A DNA stretch of 13,096 nt, from positions 1-13,096 of the forward strand of contig CAMLME010000040.1 in assembly GCA_946481235.1 (NCBI GenBank). The letters run 5' to 3'. The position numbers and the translations under genes are program-made. The stretch's first letter is position 1; each line of letters starts with the position of its first letter. The notes below the pieces were generated by a model. The model searched no databases. It was not told where the DNA came from and saw only the letters and a list, made by a program, of their open reading frames with translations. The DNA comes from an uncultured Methylobacillus sp. (lineage in GTDB: Bacteria > Pseudomonadota > Gammaproteobacteria > Burkholderiales > Methylophilaceae). Shown here piece after piece: positions 1 through 6,174 of this stretch.

Positions 1-860
1 TGGGACTGTTGCAACCGGGGCTGGATTGGCTGGAGCAGCGAACCGGCAAGCCGGTGTTGGGCGTGCTGCCCTATTTGCATGGATTGCATATCGAGGCCGA
101 GGATGCGCTTCCGCAAGCGGCTGCGCCGTCCAAGGATGGTGCATTGCGCGTGATTGCTCCGGTTTTTCCGCGCATCAGCAACCACACCGATTTCGACGCC
201 CTGCGTTTGCACCCGCAGGTGGATTTCCGCTTCATTCCTGCCGGCGCGCCGATTCCACCGTGCGATGCCATCCTCCTGCCGGGAAGCAAAAGCGTGCGTG
301 CCGACCTGCAATGGTTGCGTGAACAGAGCTGGGACGCGGCGATTAGCCGCCATCTGCGCTACGGCGGCAAGGTGCTCGGCATCTGCGGCGGCTTCCAGAT
401 GCTGGGTAAGGCCGTGCATGATCCTGACGGATTGGAAGGTGCCGCCGGAAGCACAGCCGGGCTGGGGTTGCTGGACATGGAAACCACGCTGCTGCCGGAG
501 AAACAGTTGCGGCGCATCCGTGGCGAGTTGCTGCTTGAGCGGGCAATGATCGAAGGCTACGAAATTCATCAGGGTATCAGTGGTGGCGCAGCGTTGGCGC
601 GCCCGCTGGTGCAACTGGAAGGCGTCAGCGACGGCGCGATTTCCGAGGATGGGCATGTGATCGGCACCTATCTGCATGGGCTGTTCGATCATCCCGATGC
701 ATGTGCCGCCTTGTTGCGTTGGGCCGGACTCGCGGACGCGGAAGTGGTCGATTACCGCCAGCACCGCGAAGACCAGCTTGATCGGTTGGCGCAGGCGATA
801 GAGGCGCACCTTGACATGCCGCGCATGCTGCAAATCCTTGAGGACAGCACCGGGCGCTAA
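1..860 (+). CDS. cobQ: Cobyric acid synthase, C-terminal part (5' end outside window)
   Basis: CobQ is the glutamine-dependent amidase that converts adenosylcobyrinic acid a,c-diamide to adenosylcobyric acid in B12 synthesis. The visible part is the end of the synthetase-like domain ([12 protein letters not shown]) followed by a class-I-like glutamine amidotransferase domain. The nucleophile is the Cys of [11 protein letters not shown] (codon 384-386), and the likely catalytic His lies in [11 protein letters not shown] near the C terminus. The segment [15 protein letters not shown] is also typical of CobQ. The frame is open to the left edge (first full codon at 3), and about 285 residues are visible of a family that normally has about 480-500, so the N-terminal ATP-binding half is missing. 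An in-frame TTG at 9 is not a true start. The TAA stop overlaps the stop of cobU on the other strand. CobB (cobyrinic acid a,c-diamide synthase) is the nearest alternative, but the motifs fit CobQ better. Confidence 0.93.
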   Translation, partial: GLLQPGLDWLEQRTGKPVLGVLPYLHGLHIEAEDALPQAAAPSKDGALRVIAPVFPRISNHTDFDALRLHPQVDFRFIPAGAPIPPCDAILLPGSKSVRADLQWLREQSWDAAISRHLRYGGKVLGICGGFQMLGKAVHDPDGLEGAAGSTAGLGLLDMETTLLPEKQLRRIRGELLLERAMIEGYEIHQGISGGAALARPLVQLEGVSDGAISEDGHVIGTYLHGLFDHPDACAALLRWAGLADAEVVDYRQHREDQLDRLAQAIEAHLDMPRMLQILEDSTGR

Positions 861-1381
861 CCCTTGAGCGTCAACGGCAGGCCTGCGGCGATGAAATGGA
901 CTTGCTCACATGATGCCGCCACCGCCTGGTTCAGCCTTCCCTGCTCGTCCTGGAAGCGGCGATTGATTTCACCGAGCGGAACGATGCCCATGCCGACCTC
1001 GTTGCTGACCAGGATTATTTTTCCCGGCAGCGTCGGTAGCAGATCGAGAAACGCGGCGCGTTCCTGCTCCCAGCTTCCATCCTGGGGCGGCTTGCAGTCC
1101 GGGCATATCCATTGCGCCAGCCACAACGTCAGGCAATCGACGATAATGCAATGTCCCGAGGCGGCGCGAGCCTTGAGCGTTTCCGCAAGATGAAAAGGCG
1201 ACTCGACGAGGCACCAATGCTCCGGGCGACGCTCCTGATGATGGCGCACCCGCGCCGCCATTTCCTCGTCCCAGACTTGCGCCGTGGCGATGTAGGTCAC
1301 CGGCAGCCCGGATATCTCCGCCTGCCGTTCCGCGAAAGCGCTTTTGCCGGAGCGGGCGCCGCCCAGTATCAGTTCTCGCAT
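857..1381 (-). CDS. cobU: Bifunctional adenosylcobinamide kinase / adenosylcobinamide-phosphate guanylyltransferase
   Basis: CobU (CobP) phosphorylates adenosylcobinamide and then transfers GMP to give adenosyl-GDP-cobinamide, the activated precursor for nucleotide-loop assembly. It serves both de novo synthesis and cobinamide salvage in the cytoplasm. The 174-residue product starts with the P-loop GGARSGKS (residues 7-14). It has the [11 protein letters not shown] segment, whose first His (residue 47) aligns with the GMP-accepting His46 of the Salmonella enzyme. It also has VDCLTLWL and the family signature [10 protein letters not shown], followed by GRLNQ. The start is the ATG at 1381, because an AAGGAGA ribosome-binding site lies just upstream and overlaps the stop of cobO, and because the P-loop sits at the usual distance. 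A longer open frame to 1438 is rejected. It is the last gene of the minus-strand btuB-btuM-cobO-cobU operon and meets cobQ head-on at the stop codon. Confidence 0.95.
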   Translation of the reverse strand: MRELILGGARSGKSAFAERQAEISGLPVTYIATAQVWDEEMAARVRHHQERRPEHWCLVESPFHLAETLKARAASGHCIIVDCLTLWLAQWICPDCKPPQDGSWEQERAAFLDLLPTLPGKIILVSNEVGMGIVPLGEINRRFQDEQGRLNQAVAASCEQVHFIAAGLPLTLKG

Positions 1382-1391
1382 GATCTTCTCC

Positions 1392-2000
1392 TTACCATTC
1401 CACGCCGGGCATGGCCTGTACCCCGGCCTCGAAGGCATGTTTCACAGGCCGCATTTCGGTGACGGTGTCGGCGATGGCGACCAGTTCCGGAAGCGCTCCG
1501 CGACCGGTAACAATCACATGCTGCATGGGCGGACGATCCGTCAAATCGTCCAGCACAATGTCGAGATCGAGATATTTGTATTTGAGGACGATATTCAACT
1601 CGTCGAGCACCAGCACGCCGATGGATGGGTCATTCAGATGCGCCTTGGCAACGGCCCAGCCTTGCTCCGCGGCCGCAATGTCGCGCTCGCGATTTTGCGT
1701 TTCCCAAGTGAAGCCTTCGCCCATCACATGCCAGACGACGTCAGGGTGACGCTTGAAAAAGGCTTCTTCTCCGGTGTCGGAGCGCCCTTTGACGAATTGC
1801 ACCACCGCCGCCTTCATGCCGTGCCCCAGCGCGCGGGCCAGCAGCCCGAAGGCGGCGGTGGATTTTCCTTTGCCGTTGCCGGTATTCACCAGCAACAGAC
1901 CCTGTTCGGTGTTCGCGGCCGCGATCCTGCTATCGATCAGGGCCTTTTTGCGCGCCATGCGTGCGGCGTAGCGCGCCTCCCGTTCAGGGTCGGAGTGCAT
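1392..2000 (-). CDS. cobO: Cob(I)yrinic acid a,c-diamide / cob(I)alamin adenosyltransferase
   Basis: This enzyme (CobO in the aerobic pathway, BtuR/CobA in enterics) moves the 5'-deoxyadenosyl group of ATP onto Co(I) corrinoids, making the coenzyme form. The 202-residue protein has an N-terminal basic helix, then the P-loop NTGNGKGKSTAAFG (from about residue 40). It continues with GLLARALGHG, VQFVKG, a Walker-B-like VLVLDELN, and the typical ending HAFEAGVQAMPGVEW. Length and motifs match the CobA/CobO family (about 195-205 residues). The ATG at 2000 shares its A with the TGA stop of btuM (TGATG). No good ribosome-binding site is visible, so translation is probably coupled to btuM. An alternative GTG lies one codon earlier. 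Only 10 bases separate its stop from cobU. Its place behind btuB/btuM suggests that imported corrinoids are adenosylated directly. Confidence 0.95.
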   Translation of the reverse strand: MHSDPEREARYAARMARKKALIDSRIAAANTEQGLLLVNTGNGKGKSTAAFGLLARALGHGMKAAVVQFVKGRSDTGEEAFFKRHPDVVWHVMGEGFTWETQNRERDIAAAEQGWAVAKAHLNDPSIGVLVLDELNIVLKYKYLDLDIVLDDLTDRPPMQHVIVTGRGALPELVAIADTVTEMRPVKHAFEAGVQAMPGVEW

Positions 2001-2566
2001 CACGCCTGCTTGCGGGCGCTACCGCGAACCAGCGCGAAAGCGACATGCACGATCAGTGCGATGCCGGCCCAGAACGCGAAGGAGCTCAGCGTGTGCGGGA
2101 AGTATTGCACCAGGCGTGCGCCGAATTCGGCCAGGCTTGTCTCGGCAAAGCGGCCCGAGAAGAAATAAAAGCCGCCGCTGGTGAAGACTTCAGCAAGTAC
2201 TACGCTGGCAGCCAGGCTTGCCGCTAATGCCGGCAGTGCGCGCACGCTGAAGCTGTAACGCATTGCAAACCAGCGACCGGCCAGCCACAACGTGCCGTAG
2301 GCCGGCAGCAGGAAGCCGTAAGCTGGGCTCACGCAGAACGCGCTGACGCCACCAAAGGCAACCGCGATGTAGTCGATCGCGACGACTTCCGCCAGCAGCG
2401 CGCCGAACGCCCAGGCGCTGCGCAGGTAAAAGCCGGCCAGGAAGAATACGACCCAGGTTGCCGGTGGCAGATTCAGCGCAGTGGCGAAGTGATGGCCGTG
2501 GGTTGCGGCGACTACGGCGCCTAGTGCAATGCCTATCCAGATCTGGTGGCGTTTTTCGAGATTCAT
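2000..2566 (-). CDS. btuM: BtuM-type cobalamin membrane protein (solitary ECF S-component-like)
   Basis: This is a 188-residue, strongly hydrophobic inner-membrane protein with about six predicted membrane segments. I recognise it as BtuM, a B12-specific relative of ECF-transporter S components that occurs without the ECF energising module. The family member from Thiobacillus denitrificans binds cobalamin through a cysteine ligand and removes cyanide from cyanocobalamin. What can be seen is Cys78 in the SAFCVSPAYG loop, with His26, Asp65, Tyr83 and Arg151. As I recall it, these sit at a constant offset of two from the conserved residues of the Thiobacillus protein (Cys80, His28, Asp67, Tyr85, Arg153). 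The ATG at 2566 has a strong AAGGAGAA site upstream. It lies 49 bases after btuB, and its stop overlaps the cobO start, so it belongs to the riboswitch-controlled operon. The identification comes from context and recalled residues, not from a search. An unrelated small permease is the main alternative. Confidence 0.8.
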   Translation of the reverse strand: MNLEKRHQIWIGIALGAVVAATHGHHFATALNLPPATWVVFFLAGFYLRSAWAFGALLAEVVAIDYIAVAFGGVSAFCVSPAYGFLLPAYGTLWLAGRWFAMRYSFSVRALPALAASLAASVVLAEVFTSGGFYFFSGRFAETSLAEFGARLVQYFPHTLSSFAFWAGIALIVHVAFALVRGSARKQA

Positions 2567-2615
2567 CGTTAGTTCTCCTTATATCTGATTCGCAGGATTG
2601 TACCCCATGCGAGGG

Positions 2616-4466
2616 TTATTTCGGCTGCCAGCGCAGGCCGAGGAAGAGGTTGGTACGCGGGGTGTTGTAATAGACATCATTGAAGGTGGCGGCGAGGGCA
2701 TATTCCCGGTCGAATAAGTTATCCACGCGTGCATTGATTGACCAGTCTTTGTTCAATCGGTAATTGGTTGTGAGATTGACCAGAGTGTAGCCACCAAGAC
2801 GCAAGCTGTTGGCGGCGTCGTTGTAGCGCTGGCCGCTGACGATGACTTCTCCGGCTACTTCGAAATCACCCACAGTTTTCCCCAACCAGAACGTAGCATA
2901 TTGGCGTGCGCGTCGGACCAGGATGTTATCGGTGTTGTCGTTTTTGGGACTGAGCACATCGAGATTGGCGCGTGCATGATAAGTGTCGAACCAGCCTTCG
3001 TAGGCCAAGGTGACGCCTTTGATCGTCGCGTTGCCTACATTAACTGGAAAATCATTGTTCAAGCCCTGTGAGCCAACAATGAGATCTTCGATTTTGTTGT
3101 GGTACGCCGTGGCAGAGATGCGATGGTGACCTTGATCATAGGTCAGTGTTACTTCCTTGTTACGCGAGGTTTCGGGCTTCAAGTCGGGGTTCCCCTGATA
3201 GGTAAAACCAAAACCGAAATCCTGAAACGGCCAGTAAAGGTCGTTGAAGGTCGGTGCGCGGAATGCTGTCCCGACATTTCCAGAAATTCGCCATAAATTA
3301 TTCAGGCGGTAGCCGTAACCGATATTGCCAGTGTCGTGCTCGCCGAATTGCGAATTGTCGTCCCGGCGGATACCCGCGCGGAAGGCGTGTGGGCCGGATT
3401 CCAGAATGTAATTGGCAAGCCAGCCATTGTTGCTTCTGTAATCGCGTGCGAAGGCCGTGCTGCCGTCCACTCGGTCTTCCAGCCTGTCATAGGCCAGCGA
3501 CAAGGTGCCTGCAGGCAGTGCCACGTCATGCTGCCAATAATACTGACGCTGTTTGGTGCGCAGATTGGATGTGCCAAAGGCTCCAGCGCTCCTCAGGTCG
3601 TCCATGCTTTCGCCGATCTTGAGATGACTGGTCCAGATGCCGGTAAAGCGGTTATCGCTGGTCAGGGCGAATACCTGCTGGCGCAAGTCCTGATGAGCAT
3701 CGAAATCGCTGCTGTCGAATTCGTTGCTGCCCTTGCTGTGAAAGAATTGCACGCCCAGCTTGTGGCCCTCGGCCAGTTGTTGCGTCAGGCGGCCAGAAAC
3801 GCTCAGGTTGCGGTAGCTGTCGTCATCGCCGTCTTGACCGTCGCTGGTATCCAAAGTGGAAAATCCGTCGGTATCGAGCGAACTTACATTCAGGGCAAAC
3901 CCTGTGCCGTTCATCTCGCCTGCCACGCTGGCACCTGCCTTGCGCGTGTTGTATGTGCCGTAGCCTAGATTGGCGGAAAAAGAAGGCTTGCCTTCCGCCT
4001 TGCGCGTAAAGATCTGGATCACACCACCAACTGCGTCTGAGCCATAGAGACTGGAAACAGGTCCGCGCACGATTTCAATCCGTTCGATCTGCTCCGTGGG
4101 AATTTGCTCGAGCGCTGTTGTGCCGTTTGTAGCCGAGCCCATACGCATGCCATCGATCAGGACTACAACAGCCTGGGAGTGCGTGCCGCGCAGATGTACG
4201 TTGGAGGTCGCGCCGAAACCGCCATTGGATTCGATCTGTACGCCGGGCTGCGTGCGCAATAGTTCCACTAAAGTGGTCTGGCCTGCGCGCTCGATGTCTT
4301 CACGTGCGATAACGGATACATCACTCAGTACGCTGTCTCGAGGTTCCTCTATTCTGTTGGCAGTGACAACGACATCGTCACTGTAAATGGACTCTTGCGC
4401 CTGTGCGTGAATGTACGGAGTAACGAAAGACAAGCCTACAAAGCTTATCGAAATTGTTTTTTTCAT
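2616..4466 (-). CDS. btuB: TonB-dependent vitamin B12 outer-membrane receptor BtuB
   Basis: BtuB is a 22-strand outer-membrane beta-barrel that binds corrinoids and takes them into the periplasm using TonB energy. The 616-residue product (E. coli BtuB has 614) has a signal peptide of about 23 residues ending in AQA. A TonB box follows (DDVVVTAN, residues 30-37), then a plug domain at about 40-155 with NVHLRGTHS, VVLIDGMRMG and GPVSSLYGSDAVGGVIQI, and then the barrel. An Asp-rich stretch near residue 220 resembles the calcium-binding loops of BtuB. The barrel end has the receptor signature VDNLFDREYALA. The ATG at 4466 is chosen because an AGGGA site precedes it and a signal peptide follows. 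The open frame to 4583 runs through the riboswitch leader. The last residues are GLRWQPK, not the usual terminal aromatic. It is the first gene of the operon, under a cobalamin riboswitch. Confidence 0.96.
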   Translation of the reverse strand: MKKTISISFVGLSFVTPYIHAQAQESIYSDDVVVTANRIEEPRDSVLSDVSVIAREDIERAGQTTLVELLRTQPGVQIESNGGFGATSNVHLRGTHSQAVVVLIDGMRMGSATNGTTALEQIPTEQIERIEIVRGPVSSLYGSDAVGGVIQIFTRKAEGKPSFSANLGYGTYNTRKAGASVAGEMNGTGFALNVSSLDTDGFSTLDTSDGQDGDDDSYRNLSVSGRLTQQLAEGHKLGVQFFHSKGSNEFDSSDFDAHQDLRQQVFALTSDNRFTGIWTSHLKIGESMDDLRSAGAFGTSNLRTKQRQYYWQHDVALPAGTLSLAYDRLEDRVDGSTAFARDYRSNNGWLANYILESGPHAFRAGIRRDDNSQFGEHDTGNIGYGYRLNNLWRISGNVGTAFRAPTFNDLYWPFQDFGFGFTYQGNPDLKPETSRNKEVTLTYDQGHHRISATAYHNKIEDLIVGSQGLNNDFPVNVGNATIKGVTLAYEGWFDTYHARANLDVLSPKNDNTDNILVRRARQYATFWLGKTVGDFEVAGEVIVSGQRYNDAANSLRLGGYTLVNLTTNYRLNKDWSINARVDNLFDREYALAATFNDVYYNTPRTNLFLGLRWQPK

Positions 4467-4614
4467 GATTTTCCCTGATTGCGCATGCGACCCCGCACAC
4501 GAAAACAAAATACGGAAAACCGCAAAGGGAATGAGATCAAGATGGGGAAAGCGCGTACGCTGCCCGAGCCTGAACACCGACACCCCGCGGTATTTCCAAC
4601 GTGGTTGTTCAGGC
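4467..4614 (-). promoter_or_regulatory. Riboswitch expression platform and btuB leader with alternative hairpins
   Basis: The 3' strand of riboswitch stem P1 can instead pair with a downstream segment: GCCTGAACA (4614-4606) with TGTTCAGGC (4576-4568), a perfect 9-bp stem with a 29-base loop. The two pairings exclude each other. Further down is a small hairpin AGCG-TACG-CGCT (4561-4550) with flanking GGG/CCC (to 4565 and 4545). A TTCCCT segment (4531-4526) is exactly complementary to AGGGAA at the btuB ribosome-binding site (4476-4471). No stem followed by a T-run is seen, so translational control fits better than intrinsic termination. The pairings are read from the sequence. Their roles are inferred. 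Confidence 0.6.
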
Positions 4615-4776
4615 CGGTCTCCGGGCTCGCAAGTTTTGGTTCATCGCCTTCCCGTGGAAAACCACAGTGGCATATTGATGAACCCGCGCTTGCTTACCGT
4701 TGCGGGGGCAGCACAGGTATTTCACCTGTTTCCCGTTTCACCTCGTCGCTGGACAGCGATGTCGGCACCTGACAAC
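4604..4776 (-). promoter_or_regulatory. Cobalamin (AdoCbl) riboswitch aptamer
   Basis: Read on the minus strand, this stretch has the hallmarks of the class-I cobalamin riboswitch in the correct order. These are GGTGCC near the 5' end, AACGGGAA, the core CTGTGCTGCCCCCGCAACGG followed by TAAGCAAGCGC, GCCACTG, GGGAAGGCG, and the B12 box AGCCCGGAGACCGGCC at about 4612-4627. The closing stem P1 can be traced: bases 4776-4768 pair with 4613-4604 as nine base pairs with one bulged A. It lies about 140 bases upstream of the btuB start. It should lower btuB-btuM-cobO-cobU expression when adenosylcobalamin is plentiful. Motif order is seen directly. The direction of control is family knowledge. Confidence 0.95.
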
Positions 4777-4783
4777 TGACGTC

Positions 4784-4812
4784 ATTTTAACTGTAATGAA
4801 TTCCCACGACCA
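4784..4812 (-). promoter_or_regulatory. Possible promoter of the btuB operon
   Basis: On the minus strand a TAAAAT -10-like hexamer (4789-4784, five of six consensus matches) would put the transcription start near 4777. That is right at the first paired base of the riboswitch (4776). No good -35 hexamer lies 16-18 bases upstream, so support comes mainly from this position. Confidence 0.35.
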
Positions 4813-4851
4813 GCAAGGTGTTGTAATACTTTCAATAAATATCGTTAGCGG

Positions 4852-4881
4852 TTGACCTTTCAAGGTTTTTCAAATTATAGT
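4852..4881 (+). promoter_or_regulatory. Sigma70-type promoter of the coiled-coil gene and zapA
   Basis: TTGACC (4852-4857) and TATAGT (4876-4881) each match five of six consensus bases and are 18 bases apart. The expected transcription start, six to seven bases after the -10 element, falls at about 4887-4889. That coincides with the ATG at 4888, which predicts a leaderless or nearly leaderless mRNA for the first gene. Confidence 0.6.
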
Positions 4882-4887
4882 GCGGGC

Positions 4888-5091
4888 ATGGAAGCGGATT
4901 TGAAAGCGCTGGAAGAGAAGGTCGCGCAGCTCATTAGCCTGTGCCAGCAATTGCGCACGGAGAATATTGACCTGCGTCAGGAGTTGGCGCAGGCACAGAA
5001 CGATGCGCGTCAGTTAAAGGAAAATATGGCGCTTGCCGGAGACCGCCTGGAAGCATTGCTGGAAACTTTGCCGGAGGACAGCCATGGCTGA
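4888..5091 (+). CDS. Small coiled-coil protein of the ZapB-like / TIGR02449 type
   Basis: This is a 67-residue, highly charged protein that is almost entirely one predicted coiled coil. Leu, Ile and Val recur in heptad spacing through the segment LKALEEKVAQLISLC and on to LEALLETLPE. Such small proteins lie directly upstream of zapA in many proteobacteria (family TIGR02449) and resemble ZapB, the coiled-coil partner of ZapA at the FtsZ ring. A division role is inferred from this pairing. The ATG at 4888 is chosen because homologues as I recall them begin with a similar short acidic stretch and because the -10 element ends only seven bases earlier. No Shine-Dalgarno sequence precedes it. An open TTG at 4852 lies inside the -35 element and is rejected. 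The 3' end overlaps zapA by eight bases. Confidence 0.85.
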   Translation: MEADLKALEEKVAQLISLCQQLRTENIDLRQELAQAQNDARQLKENMALAGDRLEALLETLPEDSHG

Positions 5092-5389
5092 AGCCAAAGG
5101 TATTGATGTCAGCATCATGGGACGCGAATTTCGCGTTTCATGCACCGATGACGAATATGAAGCGCTGATGACGGCGGTTTCCTATCTGGACCGCAAGATG
5201 CGCGACATCCGCGACAGCGGAAAGGTAATCGGCGTCGAACGCATTGCCATCATGGCAGCCCTGAACATTGCCCACGAGCTCTTGACCACAAGGAGCGGAG
5301 GGTTTGACATCGGGGACTTCAAGCGTAGAATCGATTCCATGCAGGAACAGATCGATCAGGCGGTAGCCGAGCAAAACGAGCTGTTCTGA
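5084..5389 (+). CDS. zapA: Cell division protein ZapA
   Basis: ZapA binds FtsZ at midcell and bundles its protofilaments, helping the Z-ring to form. The 101-residue product has the family's N-terminal globular part (GIDVSIMGREFRVSC, then DDEYEALMTAVSYLD) followed by a long C-terminal helix (IGVERIAIMAALNIAHELL and on to residue 100) that forms the dimer coiled coil. Length is typical for the family (about 100). The ATG at 5084 is preceded by GGAGGA inside the upstream gene. The eight-base overlap with that gene suggests coupled translation. The next gene on this strand is the 6S RNA, an arrangement known in many beta- and gammaproteobacteria. Confidence 0.95.
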   Translation: MAEAKGIDVSIMGREFRVSCTDDEYEALMTAVSYLDRKMRDIRDSGKVIGVERIAIMAALNIAHELLTTRSGGFDIGDFKRRIDSMQEQIDQAVAEQNELF

Positions 5390-5395
5390 TCTCAA

Positions 5396-5484
5396 GCCTG
5401 CGTTCAAACATAGTGTTGTAGCCGAGTCTTGCCAAACTAGAGTAGTTTTCGCACCTCTCCCCCGCGCCTTCGTTTGAATGCGGC
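5396..5484. repeat. Long imperfect inverted repeat between zapA and 6S RNA
   Basis: GCCTGCGTTCAAAC (5396-5409) can pair with GTTTGAATGCGGC (5472-5484): thirteen pairs, one of them G-T, and one bulged T. The 62-base interval contains a second perfect hairpin, AAACTA-GAG-TAGTTT (5434-5448). It begins seven bases after the zapA stop and ends about 20 bases before the 6S RNA. It could be the 3' end structure of the zapA mRNA, a protein-binding site or a regulatory RNA element. No T-run follows the outer stem. The right arm overlaps a weak -35-like sequence (TTTGAA, 5473-5478). Confidence 0.55.
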
Positions 5485-5504
5485 ATGAAACAAAAAATAG
5501 ATTT

Positions 5505-5693
5505 TCCGGTTTGTTCCCTGCGGTGTTGCCAGATCATAGATTCCTTGAACCAATATCAAGCATCTGGTTGTGACTTAAAACGAGTGCTGTTGTGCGTGCC
5601 CCGTTCGTGGGCGTGCCTGATGCGCTCCCGTTGCGACCCCCTGGTCTACCAGGTTCAGGATGCCGGTCTGGCAGCATTTGCGGGGAACTTCTA
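5505..5693 (+). ncRNA. ssrS: 6S RNA
   Basis: 6S RNA binds the sigma70 RNA polymerase holoenzyme by mimicking an open promoter and dampens transcription in stationary phase. The sequence folds into the expected long interrupted rod. The terminal stem pairs GTTCCC (5513-5518) with GGGAAC (5683-5688), then TGTTGCCAG (5524-5532) with CTGGCAGCA (5668-5676). A central bubble follows whose 5' side carries the small hairpin CTTGA/TCAAG (5544-5560). The apical stem closes around GCCC/GGGC. The CCTGCGGTGTT and CCTTGAACC segments match 6S RNAs of betaproteobacteria as I recall them. Its location just after zapA is the usual one. Ends are approximate (a few bases). A weak TAGATT -10-like site lies at 5498. 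The 69-codon open frame across this region is not a gene. Confidence 0.88.
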
Positions 5694-5713
5694 ATTTTCG
5701 TCCCAGGTATCCC

Positions 5714-6172
5714 ATGCGCTACTGGTTAATGAAGTCCGAGCCCGCGGACGTTTCCATCGACGATCTCGCCTCCTTCCCCAACCAGACCGTGGACTGGTAT
5801 GGCGTGCGCAATTATCAGGCACGCAATTTCATGCGTGACCAAATGCAGGTTGGCGACGGCGTCCTGTTTTACCATTCCAATTGCGACGAACCCGGCATCG
5901 CCGGCATTGCCGAGGTCAGCAAGCTGGCCTATCCCGACCGTACGCAGTTCGATTCCAAGCACAAGTATTTCGACCCCAAGGCCACGACGGAAAATCCGCG
6001 CTGGTTCAATGTGGACGTGAAGCTGGTGCGCAAGACGCGGCTATTGAGCCTGAAGGAGTTGCGCGAAACGCCGGAATTGGCGAACCTACGCATCCTGCAG
6101 CGCGGCAACCGTCTTTCCATCACGCCGGTCGATCCGCGAGACTGGGAAATCATCCTCGAGAAACTCAAATAA
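5714..6172 (+). CDS. EVE domain-containing protein
   Basis: This is a 152-residue single-domain protein of the EVE family (PUA-like fold, related to human THYN1). EVE domains are thought to read modified bases in nucleic acids. No specific substrate can be given. The family signatures are in order: an N-terminal WLMKSEP, then VDWYGVRNYQARNFMR, GDGVLFYHSNCDEPGIAGIAEV, AYPDRTQFD, and ENPRWFNVDV. The length is normal for stand-alone bacterial EVE proteins (about 150). The ATG at 5714 is used because WLMKSEP normally sits at the extreme N terminus. The ribosome-binding site is weak (CAGG, about 6 bases upstream). It begins about 20 bases after the 6S RNA, so both may come from one precursor transcript. 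It is followed after two bases by a PNPOx-fold gene, suggesting an operon. Confidence 0.93.
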   Translation: MRYWLMKSEPADVSIDDLASFPNQTVDWYGVRNYQARNFMRDQMQVGDGVLFYHSNCDEPGIAGIAEVSKLAYPDRTQFDSKHKYFDPKATTENPRWFNVDVKLVRKTRLLSLKELRETPELANLRILQRGNRLSITPVDPRDWEIILEKLK

Positions 6173-6174
6173 CC

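Noticed and set aside
9..11. TTG at 9 as start of the first gene
   Set aside because: The frame is open to the left edge and the protein begins in the middle of CobQ, so the gene starts outside the window.
1344..2168. 274-codon open frame on the + strand opposite cobO and btuM
   Set aside because: It mirrors well-supported minus-strand genes with clear motifs and has no recognisable protein features of its own. Such long antisense frames are common in GC-rich DNA.
4467..4560. Intrinsic terminator in the btuB leader
   Set aside because: The T-rich segment (around 4505-4515) is not preceded by a strong GC stem. The visible stems are followed by mixed sequence.
4467..4583. N-terminal extension of btuB by 39 codons
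   Set aside because: It would translate the riboswitch expression platform and put a non-signal sequence before a normal signal peptide. The ATG at 4466 has its own ribosome-binding site.
5396..5420. tRNA T-arm-like GTTCAAAC
   Set aside because: The flanking bases do not form a 5-bp T-stem and no acceptor, D or anticodon arm can be built around it.
5485..5694. 69-codon open frame downstream of zapA
   Set aside because: It lies across the 6S RNA, whose rod-like pairing explains the sequence better.
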